Positions 10,001 to 18,528 of a stretch of DNA of 50,985 bases are shown here, in pieces; within the stretch, counting starts at the first letter, position 1; every line of letters starts with the position of its first letter. The stretch is from Pseudomonadota bacterium (GTDB taxonomy: Bacteria > Myxococcota > Myxococcia > Myxococcales > Myxococcaceae). The stretch is taken from positions 1-50,985 of the forward strand of contig JAFAFL010000122.1 of the NCBI GenBank assembly GCA_023423535.1, in the 5' to 3' direction. The translations under genes were made by a program, and so were the position numbers. The notes under the pieces were generated by a model. That model was not told the origin of the DNA. It saw only the letters and a program-made list of their open reading frames with translations, and made no database searches.

Positions 10001-10111
10001 GATGCCCACCACCACCGGGCGAGGCTCCTCCGCGCGCGCGTCGAACGGCGCGAGGCCGCACACGAGCGCCAGGACCACGAGCACCGGAAGAGGCAACGAC
10101 GGGAGGCGCAT
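7061..10111 (-). CDS. tamA: Omp85-family outer-membrane assembly protein (TamA/BamA-like) with about seven POTRA units
   Basis: Protein of 1016 residues: a signal peptide (MRLPSLPLPVLVVLALVCGL, cleavage near ARAEE), a series of POTRA repeats, then a 16-strand-type barrel with the Omp85 surface-antigen features (RRFYLGGTSSMRGF near 890 and a terminal Phe). By eye I count about seven POTRA units, compared with three in E. coli TamA and five in BamA. The fifth contains a Pro/Arg-rich insertion of about 40 residues (PQPRGEVPP to SPRPEP). Its ATG directly follows the TAG of the tamB-like gene (TAGATG), so the two are translationally coupled. This supports a TamA-like role with TamB in envelope protein or lipid transport, but a BamA-type role cannot be excluded from sequence. 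The 3' end overlaps ppk1 by four bases. Confidence 0.85.
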   Translation of the reverse strand: MRLPSLPLPVLVVLALVCGLAPFDARAEEPRPVVVGIELHLPPDADATGISDKVVVKRGAPLSRTQVRRSVELLFATLRFSDVVVRQVPAPGGVRVIFELTPRRRLAAVEVDGERALTEAELIPASRLLEAEDLYPELLDEAAERVRALYGRRGWREATVSVEVHDDERGAVALILVEEGEPTHVTGVTVSGNPGLPLSRVLSTLGVAPGEVLDQERLSEGTNRLRALYREEGFYRARVGRAEVVEEGEGRASVAVPAMAGPRYTFAFEGNEAFPDKLLHSLIGWDGTEALDAAATDRMAQRLASFYRYRGYHDVKVSVREVRTPSQSRARLVFRFTEGKPLWVREVRFEGNEALTTDQLRAILADQVRTREPQPRGEVPPRIDPLATQGRAPGGQRAPSPRPEPLRVYVQDAYAEAARVMRDAYRERGYLSADVQVEGPTIFSDRTAEAAFRVKEGPQAIVRDIRYAGLPDGFDPRRYPVLKVGDPFRFSGVEETLRELSRGLGRSGYLFARVEGESSVSKEGTDAFVTLKVEHGPRVRVGKIVVNGTDRTQESMVRANLVMRQGGVLDPEALFESQRNLVRLGVFRNVAVRLMRPDEVEESKDVLVDVRERPRLAGEVGGGYSLVDGVRAVGDFAYPNLGGRGTSLSGRLKVNYVGSSALVASGVIDAPDGVLDGIDFRGNMALAQPRIWNWYPAKVGTRLDLVGERVHRPAFTFLRYAAVAGVDWAARDWLNLAVQYEIEHDRVRLSPTANDLLRLRRSDLERVRFGHGNFSLWSVRPSFTLDFRDDFARPTKGFLFSGVSEFTRDLGAEEILPSGEPEDFRINTLKLSGNATGYIPLSQRVVFALSARAGKIFHLEEGSRTIAPRRFYLGGTSSMRGFREDGMIPEDRRAALREDIGACVGILLPEGCSAEAEHLLAGNELPSEGGELYTLGKAELRFPLFGALDAGIFVEAGNLWLRPEFFDPLRLRYVGGAGVRYGTPIGPVALDLGVNLLPDPYVNEQRANLHFSIGLF

Positions 10112-13100
10112 CTACTTCACCTCCCAGCGCAGCTTCAAATCGAGGCCGAAGTTCGGAAGGCTCTCGTTGCGGTCGTCGTCCCACTGCAGCTGGCCGGAGA
10201 GCCGCTCGTCGAAGCGGTACTCCAGCCGCGCGCGCGTGCCGCGGGTCGTCACCACCGGCTGCGTCATCGCCAACTCCAGCGGCAACGCGAGCAGGCGCGT
10301 CTCGAAGTGCGCGGTGGGCTCCACGCCGCCGGAGGCCTCGTTGTAGGTGCTGGAGATGTGGAAGGAGAGGTCGCGCAGCAGCGGGTTGCGCGGCAGGAAG
10401 CGCTGCACCTGCCGGTCGAGCCCGGACGCGCTGAAGAGCGCTTCTGCCGCGCCCATCGCCGCGGCAGTGCTCATCGCGTCGCTGCGGTCGCGCGAGGTCA
10501 CGCCCAACGTGAGCAGCGACAGCACGTCCGCCTCCTGCAGCTCCGGATCGGCGCTGAGCACGAGCTGCGGATCCTTCACCCGTCCGAACGCGTGCAGCGA
10601 CACGAGGTACTCGCGCACCTGGCTCTGCGCGTGGAGGTCGAACACGGGATCGATCTCGCGCCGGTCCTTGAACTCGACGATCGCCTGGCCCACCTGGAAG
10701 GTGTTGCCGCGGAAGAAGAGCTCGCCGCCCTCGTGCGCCTCGAGCATGCCCAGCAGCCCCGGCCGCAGGTTGCTCCCGGTCAGCCGCACGTCGCCCTTCA
10801 GCCGCGCGCGCGCGAGGTTGTTGTCCACGCGCACGTCGCCGCTCGCCTTCACCAGCAGGTCGTAGAAGAGCCACTCCTTGCGGACCTCTCCCGCCGCGCC
10901 CGCCGCGGTGCCGCCCACGCGTCCTGATCGGAACTCGTTGAGCAGGTCTTCGATCACCAGCGGCTGGTCGTAGCGCAGCCGCAGGATGTCCATGTTCCCC
11001 TGCAGCGTGAGGCTCTCCGGCTTCCCCGCGAGGTTCAGCTCACCGGACACCGTCACCGGAAGGGTCTCCGTCACCCGGTAGCTCACCTCGTCGAGCAGCG
11101 CGCGGACCTGCAGGTCCTTCGGCGCGAAGCCCTTGTCCAGCCGCACGTCCGCTTCGACGTCGACCCGTCCGTCGTTCAGCGCCCCGCGCACGCTCTGCGC
11201 GACGATCCGCTTTTCCGAGAAGTCCACCCGGCCGGAGAGCGCGCGCACCGACACCGGCAGGTCCCGCATCCCGAAGCGCACGTCGCTCAAGGTCGCCGAG
11301 CCCGCCAGCGTGGGCGCCTCGAAGGTGCCGCCGCTGACCGCGCTGACCTCCAGCCTTCCCGCGGTGCGCTCGAAATGGGGAACGAACGACTCCACCAGCC
11401 GCACGTCCGCGTTGCCAAGCAGCCGCAGATCGAGCGCCTTCGGTCCCGCGCTGCCCGACACCGTCAGCCGCGTGTTCGGCCCGCGGAAGGCGAAGCTCTC
11501 CACGTCGAGCCTGCCGCCCTTGTACGCGAGCACCACCGGCTCCTCGTTCACCGCCGTGAAGTCTCCGCGCGACAGAGACAGGCGCTCCACGCGCGCGCGG
11601 CCCTCGAGCTTCTTGCCGTCCTCGAGATCGCCCTTCGCCTCCACCGCGCCGGTGAGCTGGCCGGTGACGCCGTTCTTCGCCATCGCCTCGGGGAGCAGCG
11701 TGCGGATCTCCGGCAGCGAGAACTGCGTGGCGAGCTTCCACGGATAGGGCTCGCGCACCGTCATCTCCAGCTTCGCGGTCGAACCGGCGAACGGCGCGCC
11801 CCACACCTGGAGGTCGCGGCCCTGCAGCCTCGTCTCGAGGTGACTGCGCCCGAGGCTCCTCCCGCCGAGCCTCACGTCCGGTGAGGTCACCCACGCATCG
11901 ACCGTCCACACGTCGGTGTCGCCACCCACCGTCCCGCGCACCTGCAGCTTCCCGTCGAGCTCCAGTTCCTTCGCGCTCTCCGCGCCGAACGCCTCCGCGA
12001 GGCTGCCGTCCATCCGGAAGCGGTAGTCCAGCGGCCCGTCGAAGTGCCACGTCCCCGCGACCTCCGTCTTCCCCAGCGGTCCGGTGAACACAGTGGGATC
12101 GAGCACCATGCGATCGCCGTCCACGAAGCGGAGCACCACCCGCGCATCGCCGAGCCCGCGATCGAAGTAGCGCGTGTTCGCGACCTGCAGATCGACCTTG
12201 CCCGCAAACGCGTCCGGCGGCGCGTCGATCTCCACCACCCCCGCCACCTCGCCGGTGAGCGTGCCGTCCTGGAAGTGGTCCATGTTCGGGTGCATCGGCG
12301 CGAGCGCGTCCACCAGGTCCGACATCGGGCCGTTGAGCACGTACGCCGTCGCCCGCGACCGCACGCCCGCGTCCTCGAACACCAGCTGGCCGCTGCCGGT
12401 GAAGGGCAGCTTCCCCTTCTGACCGGAGACGTTGACGAAGCCGAGCGTGTCACCGCGGTACTCGATGCGTCCCTGCACCTGCCCCAGCGCGAAGAGCCAC
12501 ATCTCGAAGTCGCGCACCGCGAGCTGTCCCACCGCTGTCACGTCGGTGTACGGCCCGGAGACGAGATAGGTGCCGGACGCCTTGCCGCGCCAGTGGATGC
12601 CCGCGATGTGACCGAACTCCGCGAGGTCAATCTCCGGCGACTCGCCGCGAACCAGCAGGCCCTTCTGCGTGTCGTAGTTCAGCGTGACGTTCGCCACCGC
12701 GGAGGACTTGCCGGTGTCGAGGTGCACGCCCTCCAGCTCCACCCGGTCCGGCAGCACGTGCAGCTCTCCCTGTGCGCGCGCACCGGCGAAGGTGAGCAGC
12801 ACCCGGTCCTCGTCGTGCGGCCGTTCGTACGACTGCGTCGCGAGCACGAAGCGGCCCGCTTCCAGATCGAAGTCACCGCTGAGCTGCGGCGCGGGGAGCA
12901 GCGTCCCTGCGATCTTCGCGCGGCCCGTGGCCGGGAAGTTCACCCACGCCCCGGTGAGCCCCGCGCGCGCGAGCGCCGGCCCCAGCTCCGCGCGATCCGC
13001 CTCGGCCCTCAGCGTCAACGGCAAGCCATCCACGAGCCGCAGCTGTCCCTCGGCGCTGACGCTCCCCGCGCCGACCCCCGTCTGCAGCGCGTCGATGCGC

Positions 13101-14041
13101 ACCGTGTCGCCCGCGAGCTGCCCGCGCACGTCGAAGGTCCCCGGCACATAGCGCCCGAGCCGCACCTCCGAGCCCGCGAGCTCGAAGCCGACCTCCGGCC
13201 GCACCGCCTCGCCCGTCACCGACAGCCGCGCCCACAGGTGTCCATCCGTCGCGCCGACGTCGTCGAAGCCCGCCACGCGCGCCACCGTCTGCACCGGCAC
13301 GAACGCGCCCGCCTCCAGTGCCAGCTCCGGCTCGCACAGGCGCCGCACGTCGCCCGCGCCGGTGAGCGAGAAGCCCTCCAGCTCGAGCTCCGCCTGCGTG
13401 ACCTCCACCCGCTCGTTCGCCGGATCGAAGCGCGCATCGACCGACAGCGTGGCCAGCTCCAGCTCCACGCCCGGCCTCGCCACGAAGCCGCCGCGCGTGG
13501 CCTGCACGTGGATCTCCGCGCGCCCGCGCCGCCGCTTCCACGTCACCTCGCCGTCGAGCAGCTCCACGCCGCGGCCCTCGGGCAGCACCAGCCGCACCTC
13601 CGCGTTGCGGATCGAGAGCCGCGCGATGTCCAGCCGCCGCAGAGGCTCGAGGCTGCAGTTGCCCTCGCCGCCCTTCCCTGGCTTCGACAGGTCGAGCGTC
13701 ACCCGAGGCCGCACCAGCTCCACGCCGTCCAGCTCCACCACGCGCGTCAGCGGCCGCAGGCTTCCGAACGAGACCTCCGCGCGATCGGCAGCGACGAGCG
13801 GCGTCTCCGCGCCCGGCTCGAAGAGCGACACCCCGTGCAACCGCACCGTCTGCGTCAACGGATCGAGCTCGCAGCGGCCGATGCCGACGTCGAGCCCCAA
13901 CACCGCAGGGAGGTGACGCCGCGCGGCCGCGCACGCGCCCTCGGCGGCCTCCTCGGTCCTGAGCGCGAGGATGAGTGCGGTCAGAACGAGGCAGACCGCC
14001 AGGAGCGCCCGGAAGGGGCCGCGCCTGTGTCGCTGCGTCAC
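10112..14041 (-). CDS. tamB: TamB-like translocation/assembly module protein (DUF490)
   Basis: Protein of 1309 residues with an N-terminal membrane anchor (ALLAVCLVLTALILAL) and a long repetitive beta-rich body of the AsmA/TamB type, with many short repeats ending in hydrophobic strands. The C-terminus is the DUF490 domain, with LVKASGDVRVDNNLARARLKGD, FFRGNTFQVGQAIVEF and KLRWEVK at the very end. TamB proteins are periplasm-spanning grooves anchored in the inner membrane that work with TamA and are implicated in phospholipid traffic to the outer membrane. The start is GTG and overlaps the stop of the upstream ATPase gene (GTGA, 14038-14041). The downstream tamA-like gene begins with no gap. 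This tight coupling supports a joint function. Confidence 0.88.
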   Translation of the reverse strand: MTQRHRRGPFRALLAVCLVLTALILALRTEEAAEGACAAARRHLPAVLGLDVGIGRCELDPLTQTVRLHGVSLFEPGAETPLVAADRAEVSFGSLRPLTRVVELDGVELVRPRVTLDLSKPGKGGEGNCSLEPLRRLDIARLSIRNAEVRLVLPEGRGVELLDGEVTWKRRRGRAEIHVQATRGGFVARPGVELELATLSVDARFDPANERVEVTQAELELEGFSLTGAGDVRRLCEPELALEAGAFVPVQTVARVAGFDDVGATDGHLWARLSVTGEAVRPEVGFELAGSEVRLGRYVPGTFDVRGQLAGDTVRIDALQTGVGAGSVSAEGQLRLVDGLPLTLRAEADRAELGPALARAGLTGAWVNFPATGRAKIAGTLLPAPQLSGDFDLEAGRFVLATQSYERPHDEDRVLLTFAGARAQGELHVLPDRVELEGVHLDTGKSSAVANVTLNYDTQKGLLVRGESPEIDLAEFGHIAGIHWRGKASGTYLVSGPYTDVTAVGQLAVRDFEMWLFALGQVQGRIEYRGDTLGFVNVSGQKGKLPFTGSGQLVFEDAGVRSRATAYVLNGPMSDLVDALAPMHPNMDHFQDGTLTGEVAGVVEIDAPPDAFAGKVDLQVANTRYFDRGLGDARVVLRFVDGDRMVLDPTVFTGPLGKTEVAGTWHFDGPLDYRFRMDGSLAEAFGAESAKELELDGKLQVRGTVGGDTDVWTVDAWVTSPDVRLGGRSLGRSHLETRLQGRDLQVWGAPFAGSTAKLEMTVREPYPWKLATQFSLPEIRTLLPEAMAKNGVTGQLTGAVEAKGDLEDGKKLEGRARVERLSLSRGDFTAVNEEPVVLAYKGGRLDVESFAFRGPNTRLTVSGSAGPKALDLRLLGNADVRLVESFVPHFERTAGRLEVSAVSGGTFEAPTLAGSATLSDVRFGMRDLPVSVRALSGRVDFSEKRIVAQSVRGALNDGRVDVEADVRLDKGFAPKDLQVRALLDEVSYRVTETLPVTVSGELNLAGKPESLTLQGNMDILRLRYDQPLVIEDLLNEFRSGRVGGTAAGAAGEVRKEWLFYDLLVKASGDVRVDNNLARARLKGDVRLTGSNLRPGLLGMLEAHEGGELFFRGNTFQVGQAIVEFKDRREIDPVFDLHAQSQVREYLVSLHAFGRVKDPQLVLSADPELQEADVLSLLTLGVTSRDRSDAMSTAAAMGAAEALFSASGLDRQVQRFLPRNPLLRDLSFHISSTYNEASGGVEPTAHFETRLLALPLELAMTQPVVTTRGTRARLEYRFDERLSGQLQWDDDRNESLPNFGLDLKLRWEVK

Positions 14042-15105
14042 GTCGAGAGCTTACCCAAGCCCTCGAGATACCGATCGATTTCGGCCAGGTCGATTCGCCC
14101 TCCGCTCCTGCGCGGAGAGGGAGCCGGGCTCTTGCCCGCCTGGCCGGCCTCTGCAGCAGCGTCCGTCACGCCTTCCGCCGCCGCGCTCTGCAGCGCCGCC
14201 GCGGCCGTGCTCACCGAAGCCGTACCTACCGAAGCCGCGGCACCCGAAGCCGCGGCAACCGGAGCCGTCGGGGGGACCAGCGCCTCGCGGTTGGGGATGA
14301 GCCCGAGGTTGTCGCCGATCTGGGCCATCAGCTCCGCGTCGATGTCCGGCGTGCGCGCGAGGAACGCCTCGAACAGCGCGTTGTCGCACAGGGTGTTGAT
14401 GACGCGCGGGGTGCCGCCGGAGAGCCGGTGGATGGCCGCCACGGCCTCTTCGGTGAACGGCATCCGCGGGCAGCCGGCGAGCCGCAGCCGGTGGCGGATG
14501 TACTCGTCGGTGCTCTCGGCGGTGAACGGCTCGAGCCGGTAGCGCATGGCCACGCGCTGCGCGAGCGGCGGGTCCAGCTTGAGGTTGTTCTCGATCTCCG
14601 GCAGCCCGAAGAACACGAAGGAGATGAGCTTGCGCTCCGGCACCTCGAGGTTCAAAAGCCCGCGGAACTCCTCCATCAGCTCGCGGGTCTCGAGCATCTG
14701 CGCCTCGTCGATGAGGACGACGGCCTTCTTGCCCGACTCGTGGATCTGCAGGAGCCGCTGATACAGCTGGGACAGCAGCGCGAGCTTCTCCTGCGCCGGA
14801 CTCTCCACCCCGAGCTGCAGCGCGATCCGCCGGAGCAGCCACTGCGCGGTGATCCCCGAGTGGATGATGACGAGCAGCGCCGCCTCGTACTCGCGCTCCG
14901 GCAGCGCATCGAGCATCCGCCGCGCGAGCGTGGTCTTCCCCGCGCCGATGTCGCCGACGAGGATGGACAGGCCCTTCATGTAGTGGGCCCCGTGCATCAG
15001 CCGGGTGAGCGCCTGCGCGTGCTGCCGCGAGTTGTAATAGAAGCGGCTGACCGGCGCGTTGCTGAACGGTTCGCAGGTGAGCTGGAAGTAGTCCAGGTAC
15101 GTCAT
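14038..15105 (-). CDS. ExeA/MshM-like AAA ATPase
   Basis: Protein of 355 residues. It starts with the YFQLTCEPFSN motif typical of ExeA/GspA-like ATPases, followed by Walker A GDIGAGKTT (51-59), Walker B VVLIDEAQ near 127 and the sensor region GGTPRVINTLCDNAL. The ATPase domain is about 270 residues. ExeA proteins elsewhere help secretins assemble through a periplasmic peptidoglycan-binding domain, but here the protein ends in an Ala/Pro-rich tail (about 80 residues) with no transmembrane helix or such domain. It should therefore be cytoplasmic. Transposition-type TniB/IstB ATPases are related, but no transposase is nearby. It lies 18 bases after sgmX and overlaps tamB by four bases, so it probably belongs to one transcript. 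Role unknown. Confidence 0.8.
   Translation of the reverse strand: MTYLDYFQLTCEPFSNAPVSRFYYNSRQHAQALTRLMHGAHYMKGLSILVGDIGAGKTTLARRMLDALPEREYEAALLVIIHSGITAQWLLRRIALQLGVESPAQEKLALLSQLYQRLLQIHESGKKAVVLIDEAQMLETRELMEEFRGLLNLEVPERKLISFVFFGLPEIENNLKLDPPLAQRVAMRYRLEPFTAESTDEYIRHRLRLAGCPRMPFTEEAVAAIHRLSGGTPRVINTLCDNALFEAFLARTPDIDAELMAQIGDNLGLIPNREALVPPTAPVAAASGAAASVGTASVSTAAAALQSAAAEGVTDAAAEAGQAGKSPAPSPRRSGGRIDLAEIDRYLEGLGKLST
14213..14272. repeat. 15-base tandem repeat inside the AAA ATPase gene (4 copies)
   Basis: Four consecutive 15-base units with a core like ACCGAAGCCGCGGCA occupy 14213-14227, 14228-14242, 14243-14257 and 14258-14272. The middle two differ at one base and the outer ones by several. 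The unit length is a multiple of three, so copy-number change keeps the frame and only alters the Ala/Ser/Thr-rich tail of the ATPase. Confidence 0.65.
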
Positions 15106-15123
15106 TGCTCCCCCGTGAGCCGG

Positions 15124-18100
15124 CTAGATGTATCCGACCTTGCCGGAGCGGGCGCCCGCCGCCGCGGCGTTGCCGGGGTCCTCGGCGCGCGTGAGCCCAC
15201 CGCCCGCCATCCCGCTCTCGCCCTCTTCGTCGTCCGGCTCCGGCTGCGTCAGCTGCGCGAGCCGCTGCACGTTCTGCGACACGCCGCGGAAGTCCGGCGC
15301 CTCGGCCGCCACCCGCTGCAGGTGGTAGAGCGCGCGGCCCGGGTGACCGGCGGACTCCCACGCGGTGGCCAGCTCCAGCCGCAGCGAGCGCGCCGTCTCC
15401 GGCGTGACCTGCCCGCCCGCGTTGAGCGCCGTCTTGAAGGCCTCCACCGCGCCCACCGGATCGCCCTTCATCATCTGCAAGAGGCCGATCATCGTGAGGC
15501 AGTCGACCTCCTTCTTCTTGCCCACGCAGCCCTGCCGCGCGACCTCGAACTCGCCGATCGCGTCGTCGAGCAGGCCCATCTCCTTGTAGGCAATGCCGAG
15601 GTCGTAGTGCGTCTCCACGTCCTCCGGCTTGACGATCTTCTCGAGGCCCCGCTTGAACTCGCTGAAGACCTCCTCCACCGACACCTGGTAGTCGTCCGCG
15701 GCCGCCGAGGGCGCCTGCGCCTCCGCCTCGTAGCTGCCGAGCTCACCCTCGAGCTCCGCCGCCAGATCGAACGCCTCGCCGCCCGCTCCGGCCGTCCCCG
15801 CGTCGTAGCCACCGGGGCCCTGCGCCGAGCCGTCGTAGCCGTCCGCGTAGCCGCCGCCGTCGCCCCAGGCGCCGCCGCCGTCGTCTCCGCCGCCCTCCGA
15901 TGCGCCGTCACCGCCCGCCTCGGCCCGCTCGAGCCGCGCCTGCAGCTCCAGCGCGCGCGCGTGTCCGGGGAACGCGATGAGCACCGTCTCGATGATGTCC
16001 CGCGCCTCTTCGAGGAGCCCCTGGTCGAGGAAGAACGCGGCCTCGTCGCACTCCTCCGCGGCGGGCTCCTCTTCCGGCGGCGCCTCCACCGGCTGCTCCG
16101 CGAGGCCCCACTCGCTTCCGGCGACCGCACCGTCCGGCGAGGCTTCGATGACCTGGCCCTCGTACGCGTACGCGCCGCCCTGAGGGGCCTCGGGCACTGC
16201 GGTCTGGCCGGAGATGATCGCCTCGGCCTCCGCGGAATCGATCCGGCTCGTGCGCTCCCAGGGATCCTCGGCGCTCTCGTCGGCGAGCTGCGCCTCGACC
16301 GGCGCGTCGTTCCACGGGTTCTGCGGCCCGCTGCTCTGGGAGACGAGCTGCGCCTGCGTCAGCGCCTGGTACGCCGCGGTGGAGAGCAGCGCCGGATCGT
16401 CGTCGCCGAGCTCGTAGACGACGTCTCCCGCCTCACCCGCCGGAGCAGCCCCGCGCGCCGCGGCCGCCGCCTCTGCCTGCCGGGCCAGCGCCACGAGCTC
16501 CGGGGACATCGCGTGCGCGCGGGTCGGGGCCTCGTGCAGCTCCGGATCGCCCAGCGCGTTCGCCTGCGGATCCGCCGCCGTGAGCCACGGGGTCCGAGCC
16601 CCGGCCCCGTCGGCGTCCGGCGCGTCGAGCGGCATCGCCTCCAGCACCGGCTCGTCCACGACCTCTTCGTCGCCCTGTGCGGAGGCTGCGTCGTAGACCA
16701 GCGGCTCGTCGTCCCCGGCGAGGCCCGACACGAGCGGCTCGTCGTCTCCGAGCGCGGGCTCGTGGATGACGTCCTCTCCCTCCACGGCGGCGTGCGAAGT
16801 CACCTGCGCGTGCGCGTGGGCCAGCGCGAGATCGTCGTCCGCCAGCGCGTCCTGCGGCTCGTCGGCGACGAAGATCTCCTCGTCGGAGGACTCCACGAGG
16901 ATCGCGTCCTCGGGGATGCCCTCCTCCTCCTGCGCCGAGGGCTGCGGCGGCAGCGCGGTGTCCGCCGTCCGAAGCACCGCGAGGAACGCCGGCACCTCAG
17001 GGTGGTGCGGGTTCGTCTGCAGCATCTGCACGAGGTACGGCTGCGCGCGCGCGACCTCTTCCCGCCGCGTGCAGAGCCGCAGCACGTTGAGCATCTGCTC
17101 CGCGGCCGCCGGCCCGTTATTCGCCGCGACGTAGATCTGGTACGCCTTCTCGTGCGCGTCGAGGTTCTCCGGGTCCACCGCGAACACGCGCCGCAGGTGC
17201 TCCAGCGCCTTGTCGTGCAGCCCGTACTTCACGTACACGTCGGTCTCGGTCAGCAGCTTCGAGAGCTGCTCGCGCGAGAGCCCGCCCGCCCCCGCCTGAG
17301 CGCTCCGAGGCGCCGCCGAAGAGGCTGCCGGTCCCGCGGACGGCGCGCTCCCCTGGACCTGAGACTGCGACTGTGACTGCGAAGGCCCCTGCGGGGACGC
17401 CTGTCCCGGGCCACCGGACGCGTTCGCCGGAGCGCTCCCCTGCACAGGCCCCGCAGCAGACGCGGCCGCCGCGCTCCGGTTCCCCGCCGCGTTGCGCGCG
17501 CGCAGGTCCGGGTCCATCGGATCGACCTGCGCGACCTTTGCCCAGACGCGGCTGGCGTCGTCCGCCCGGCCCGCCTCGGTGTGGATGCGCGCGAGCTCCT
17601 TGTAGACGCTCAGCGTCTTCGACGTCTGGCCCAGCCCGAGGAACGCCTGCGCGAGGAGCGTCAGCGTCTGCACGTCCCGCGGATCCGCCTTGAAGCAGAC
17701 CTGCAGCTTGGCCAGCGCGCGCTTCTGATCCGAACGCCCGAGGTACTCCTGCGCCAGATCCCGCGCGAGCTCCACGTCGTCCTGCCGCAGCGCGAACAGC
17801 CGCTCCGCCACGCGCAGGTAGTCGTCGATCCTCCCGGTGCGCCGCAGGTGTTCGGACGCGCGCCGGTACTCCTCCGACGCCTGATCGCCGAGCCCTTCGC
17901 GCGCGTAGAGGTCCGCGAGCTTGATCCGCGAGGCCACGTTGTCCGGTTCGAGCTCGACCATCCGCTTGAGGATGTCGAGCGAGGCCTTCATGTCCCCGCG
18001 GCTGTCGTAGTGGTTCGCAACGGCCTGGTAGTAGGCCATTGCCTCGCTCATCAGCTGGTGCTGCTGGTGCAGCTCCGCCAGCTTGACGTTCACCTCGATG

Positions 18101-18369
18101 AGGTTCGGGTCGAGCTTGAGGATCTTCTTGTAGAGGGCGATGGCCTTCATCGAGAAGCCATCCACCGCGTAGCTGTCCGCTACCCTCGTGAAGAACGCCG
18201 CCGCCTGGACGTTGTCGTTCTTCTTCTCGTAGAGCTCACCCAGCTTGTGCAGGATCCGGACGTCCTTCGGGTCCGCATCGAGCAGCTTCTGGTACTCCTT
18301 GATCGCCTTGTCGTAAGCGCCCTTCGCGACGAGCTTGGTGGCAGCGTCGAGGATCTTGTTTTTGTCCAT
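15124..18369 (-). CDS. sgmX: SgmX-like TPR protein linking polarity to type IV pilus assembly
   Basis: Protein of 1081 residues. The N-terminal 300 residues are consecutive TPR units (AYDKAIKEYQKLLDADPKD, VQAAAFFTRVADSYAVDG, MKAIALYKKILKLDPN and onward). A Ser/Gln/Pro-rich linker, another TPR patch near 360-450, a long acidic low-complexity middle (about 470-800) and a C-terminal TPR block (ETHYDLGIAYKEMGLLDDAIGEFEVA) follow. In M. xanthus the TPR protein SgmX is encoded next to the pil locus, is recruited by MglA-GTP to the leading pole and stimulates pilus assembly. Architecture and position (after efp-accB-accC, beyond pilQ) match, so the assignment rests mainly on synteny. A gap of 160 bases separates it from accC and holds a candidate promoter, so it may start its own transcript. 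Confidence 0.75.
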   Translation of the reverse strand: MDKNKILDAATKLVAKGAYDKAIKEYQKLLDADPKDVRILHKLGELYEKKNDNVQAAAFFTRVADSYAVDGFSMKAIALYKKILKLDPNLIEVNVKLAELHQQHQLMSEAMAYYQAVANHYDSRGDMKASLDILKRMVELEPDNVASRIKLADLYAREGLGDQASEEYRRASEHLRRTGRIDDYLRVAERLFALRQDDVELARDLAQEYLGRSDQKRALAKLQVCFKADPRDVQTLTLLAQAFLGLGQTSKTLSVYKELARIHTEAGRADDASRVWAKVAQVDPMDPDLRARNAAGNRSAAAASAAGPVQGSAPANASGGPGQASPQGPSQSQSQSQVQGSAPSAGPAASSAAPRSAQAGAGGLSREQLSKLLTETDVYVKYGLHDKALEHLRRVFAVDPENLDAHEKAYQIYVAANNGPAAAEQMLNVLRLCTRREEVARAQPYLVQMLQTNPHHPEVPAFLAVLRTADTALPPQPSAQEEEGIPEDAILVESSDEEIFVADEPQDALADDDLALAHAHAQVTSHAAVEGEDVIHEPALGDDEPLVSGLAGDDEPLVYDAASAQGDEEVVDEPVLEAMPLDAPDADGAGARTPWLTAADPQANALGDPELHEAPTRAHAMSPELVALARQAEAAAAARGAAPAGEAGDVVYELGDDDPALLSTAAYQALTQAQLVSQSSGPQNPWNDAPVEAQLADESAEDPWERTSRIDSAEAEAIISGQTAVPEAPQGGAYAYEGQVIEASPDGAVAGSEWGLAEQPVEAPPEEEPAAEECDEAAFFLDQGLLEEARDIIETVLIAFPGHARALELQARLERAEAGGDGASEGGGDDGGGAWGDGGGYADGYDGSAQGPGGYDAGTAGAGGEAFDLAAELEGELGSYEAEAQAPSAAADDYQVSVEEVFSEFKRGLEKIVKPEDVETHYDLGIAYKEMGLLDDAIGEFEVARQGCVGKKKEVDCLTMIGLLQMMKGDPVGAVEAFKTALNAGGQVTPETARSLRLELATAWESAGHPGRALYHLQRVAAEAPDFRGVSQNVQRLAQLTQPEPDDEEGESGMAGGGLTRAEDPGNAAAAGARSGKVGYI

Positions 18370-18417
18370 CGATCCCGGGGCCCCTCGAGGAAAAAGCCGA
18401 GAGAAATTGAGAGGTTC

Positions 18418-18447
18418 AGGCTAACGGAAAGGCTACCGCAGGGTCAA
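18418..18447 (-). promoter_or_regulatory. Candidate sigma-70-type promoter of sgmX
   Basis: On the minus strand TTGACC (18447-18442) and TAGCCT (18423-18418) are 18 bases apart, matching 5/6 and 3/6 of the -35 and -10 consensus. A start near 18411 would leave a leader of about 40 bases before the ATG at 18369. This is pattern matching only. Confidence 0.3.
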
Positions 18448-18500
18448 GGACAGCGCCTTGCCCGCCTGGACATATGCCCCCTGAAGGATTGCAGCGCCAA

Positions 18501-18522
18501 CGGCCGGACAGGGGCCCGGCCG
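18501..18522 (-). terminator. GC-rich hairpin downstream of accC
   Basis: CGGCCGG and CCGGCCG form a perfect 7-base stem with an 8-base loop, starting 6 bases after the accC stop on the minus strand. There is no T-tract after it, so it may be a weak terminator or an mRNA-stabilising hairpin rather than a classical intrinsic terminator. Confidence 0.35.
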
Positions 18523-18528
18523 CTTCCG

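Noticed and set aside
7880..10927. Very long plus-strand open frame (about 1015 codons) rich in His and Arg
   Set aside because: It lies antisense to the tamA/tamB-like genes. In DNA of this GC content stop codons are rare on the opposite strand, and the translation is a His/Arg/Leu-rich composition without domains. The same applies to other long antisense frames, for example 894-2999, 12044-14542, 17581-21168 and 25070-30160.
14038..15105. AAA ATPase interpreted as a transposition helper (TniB/IstB)
   Set aside because: No transposase or terminal repeats lie nearby, and the YFQLTCEPFSN start and coupling to sgmX and tamB favour the ExeA/MshM branch.
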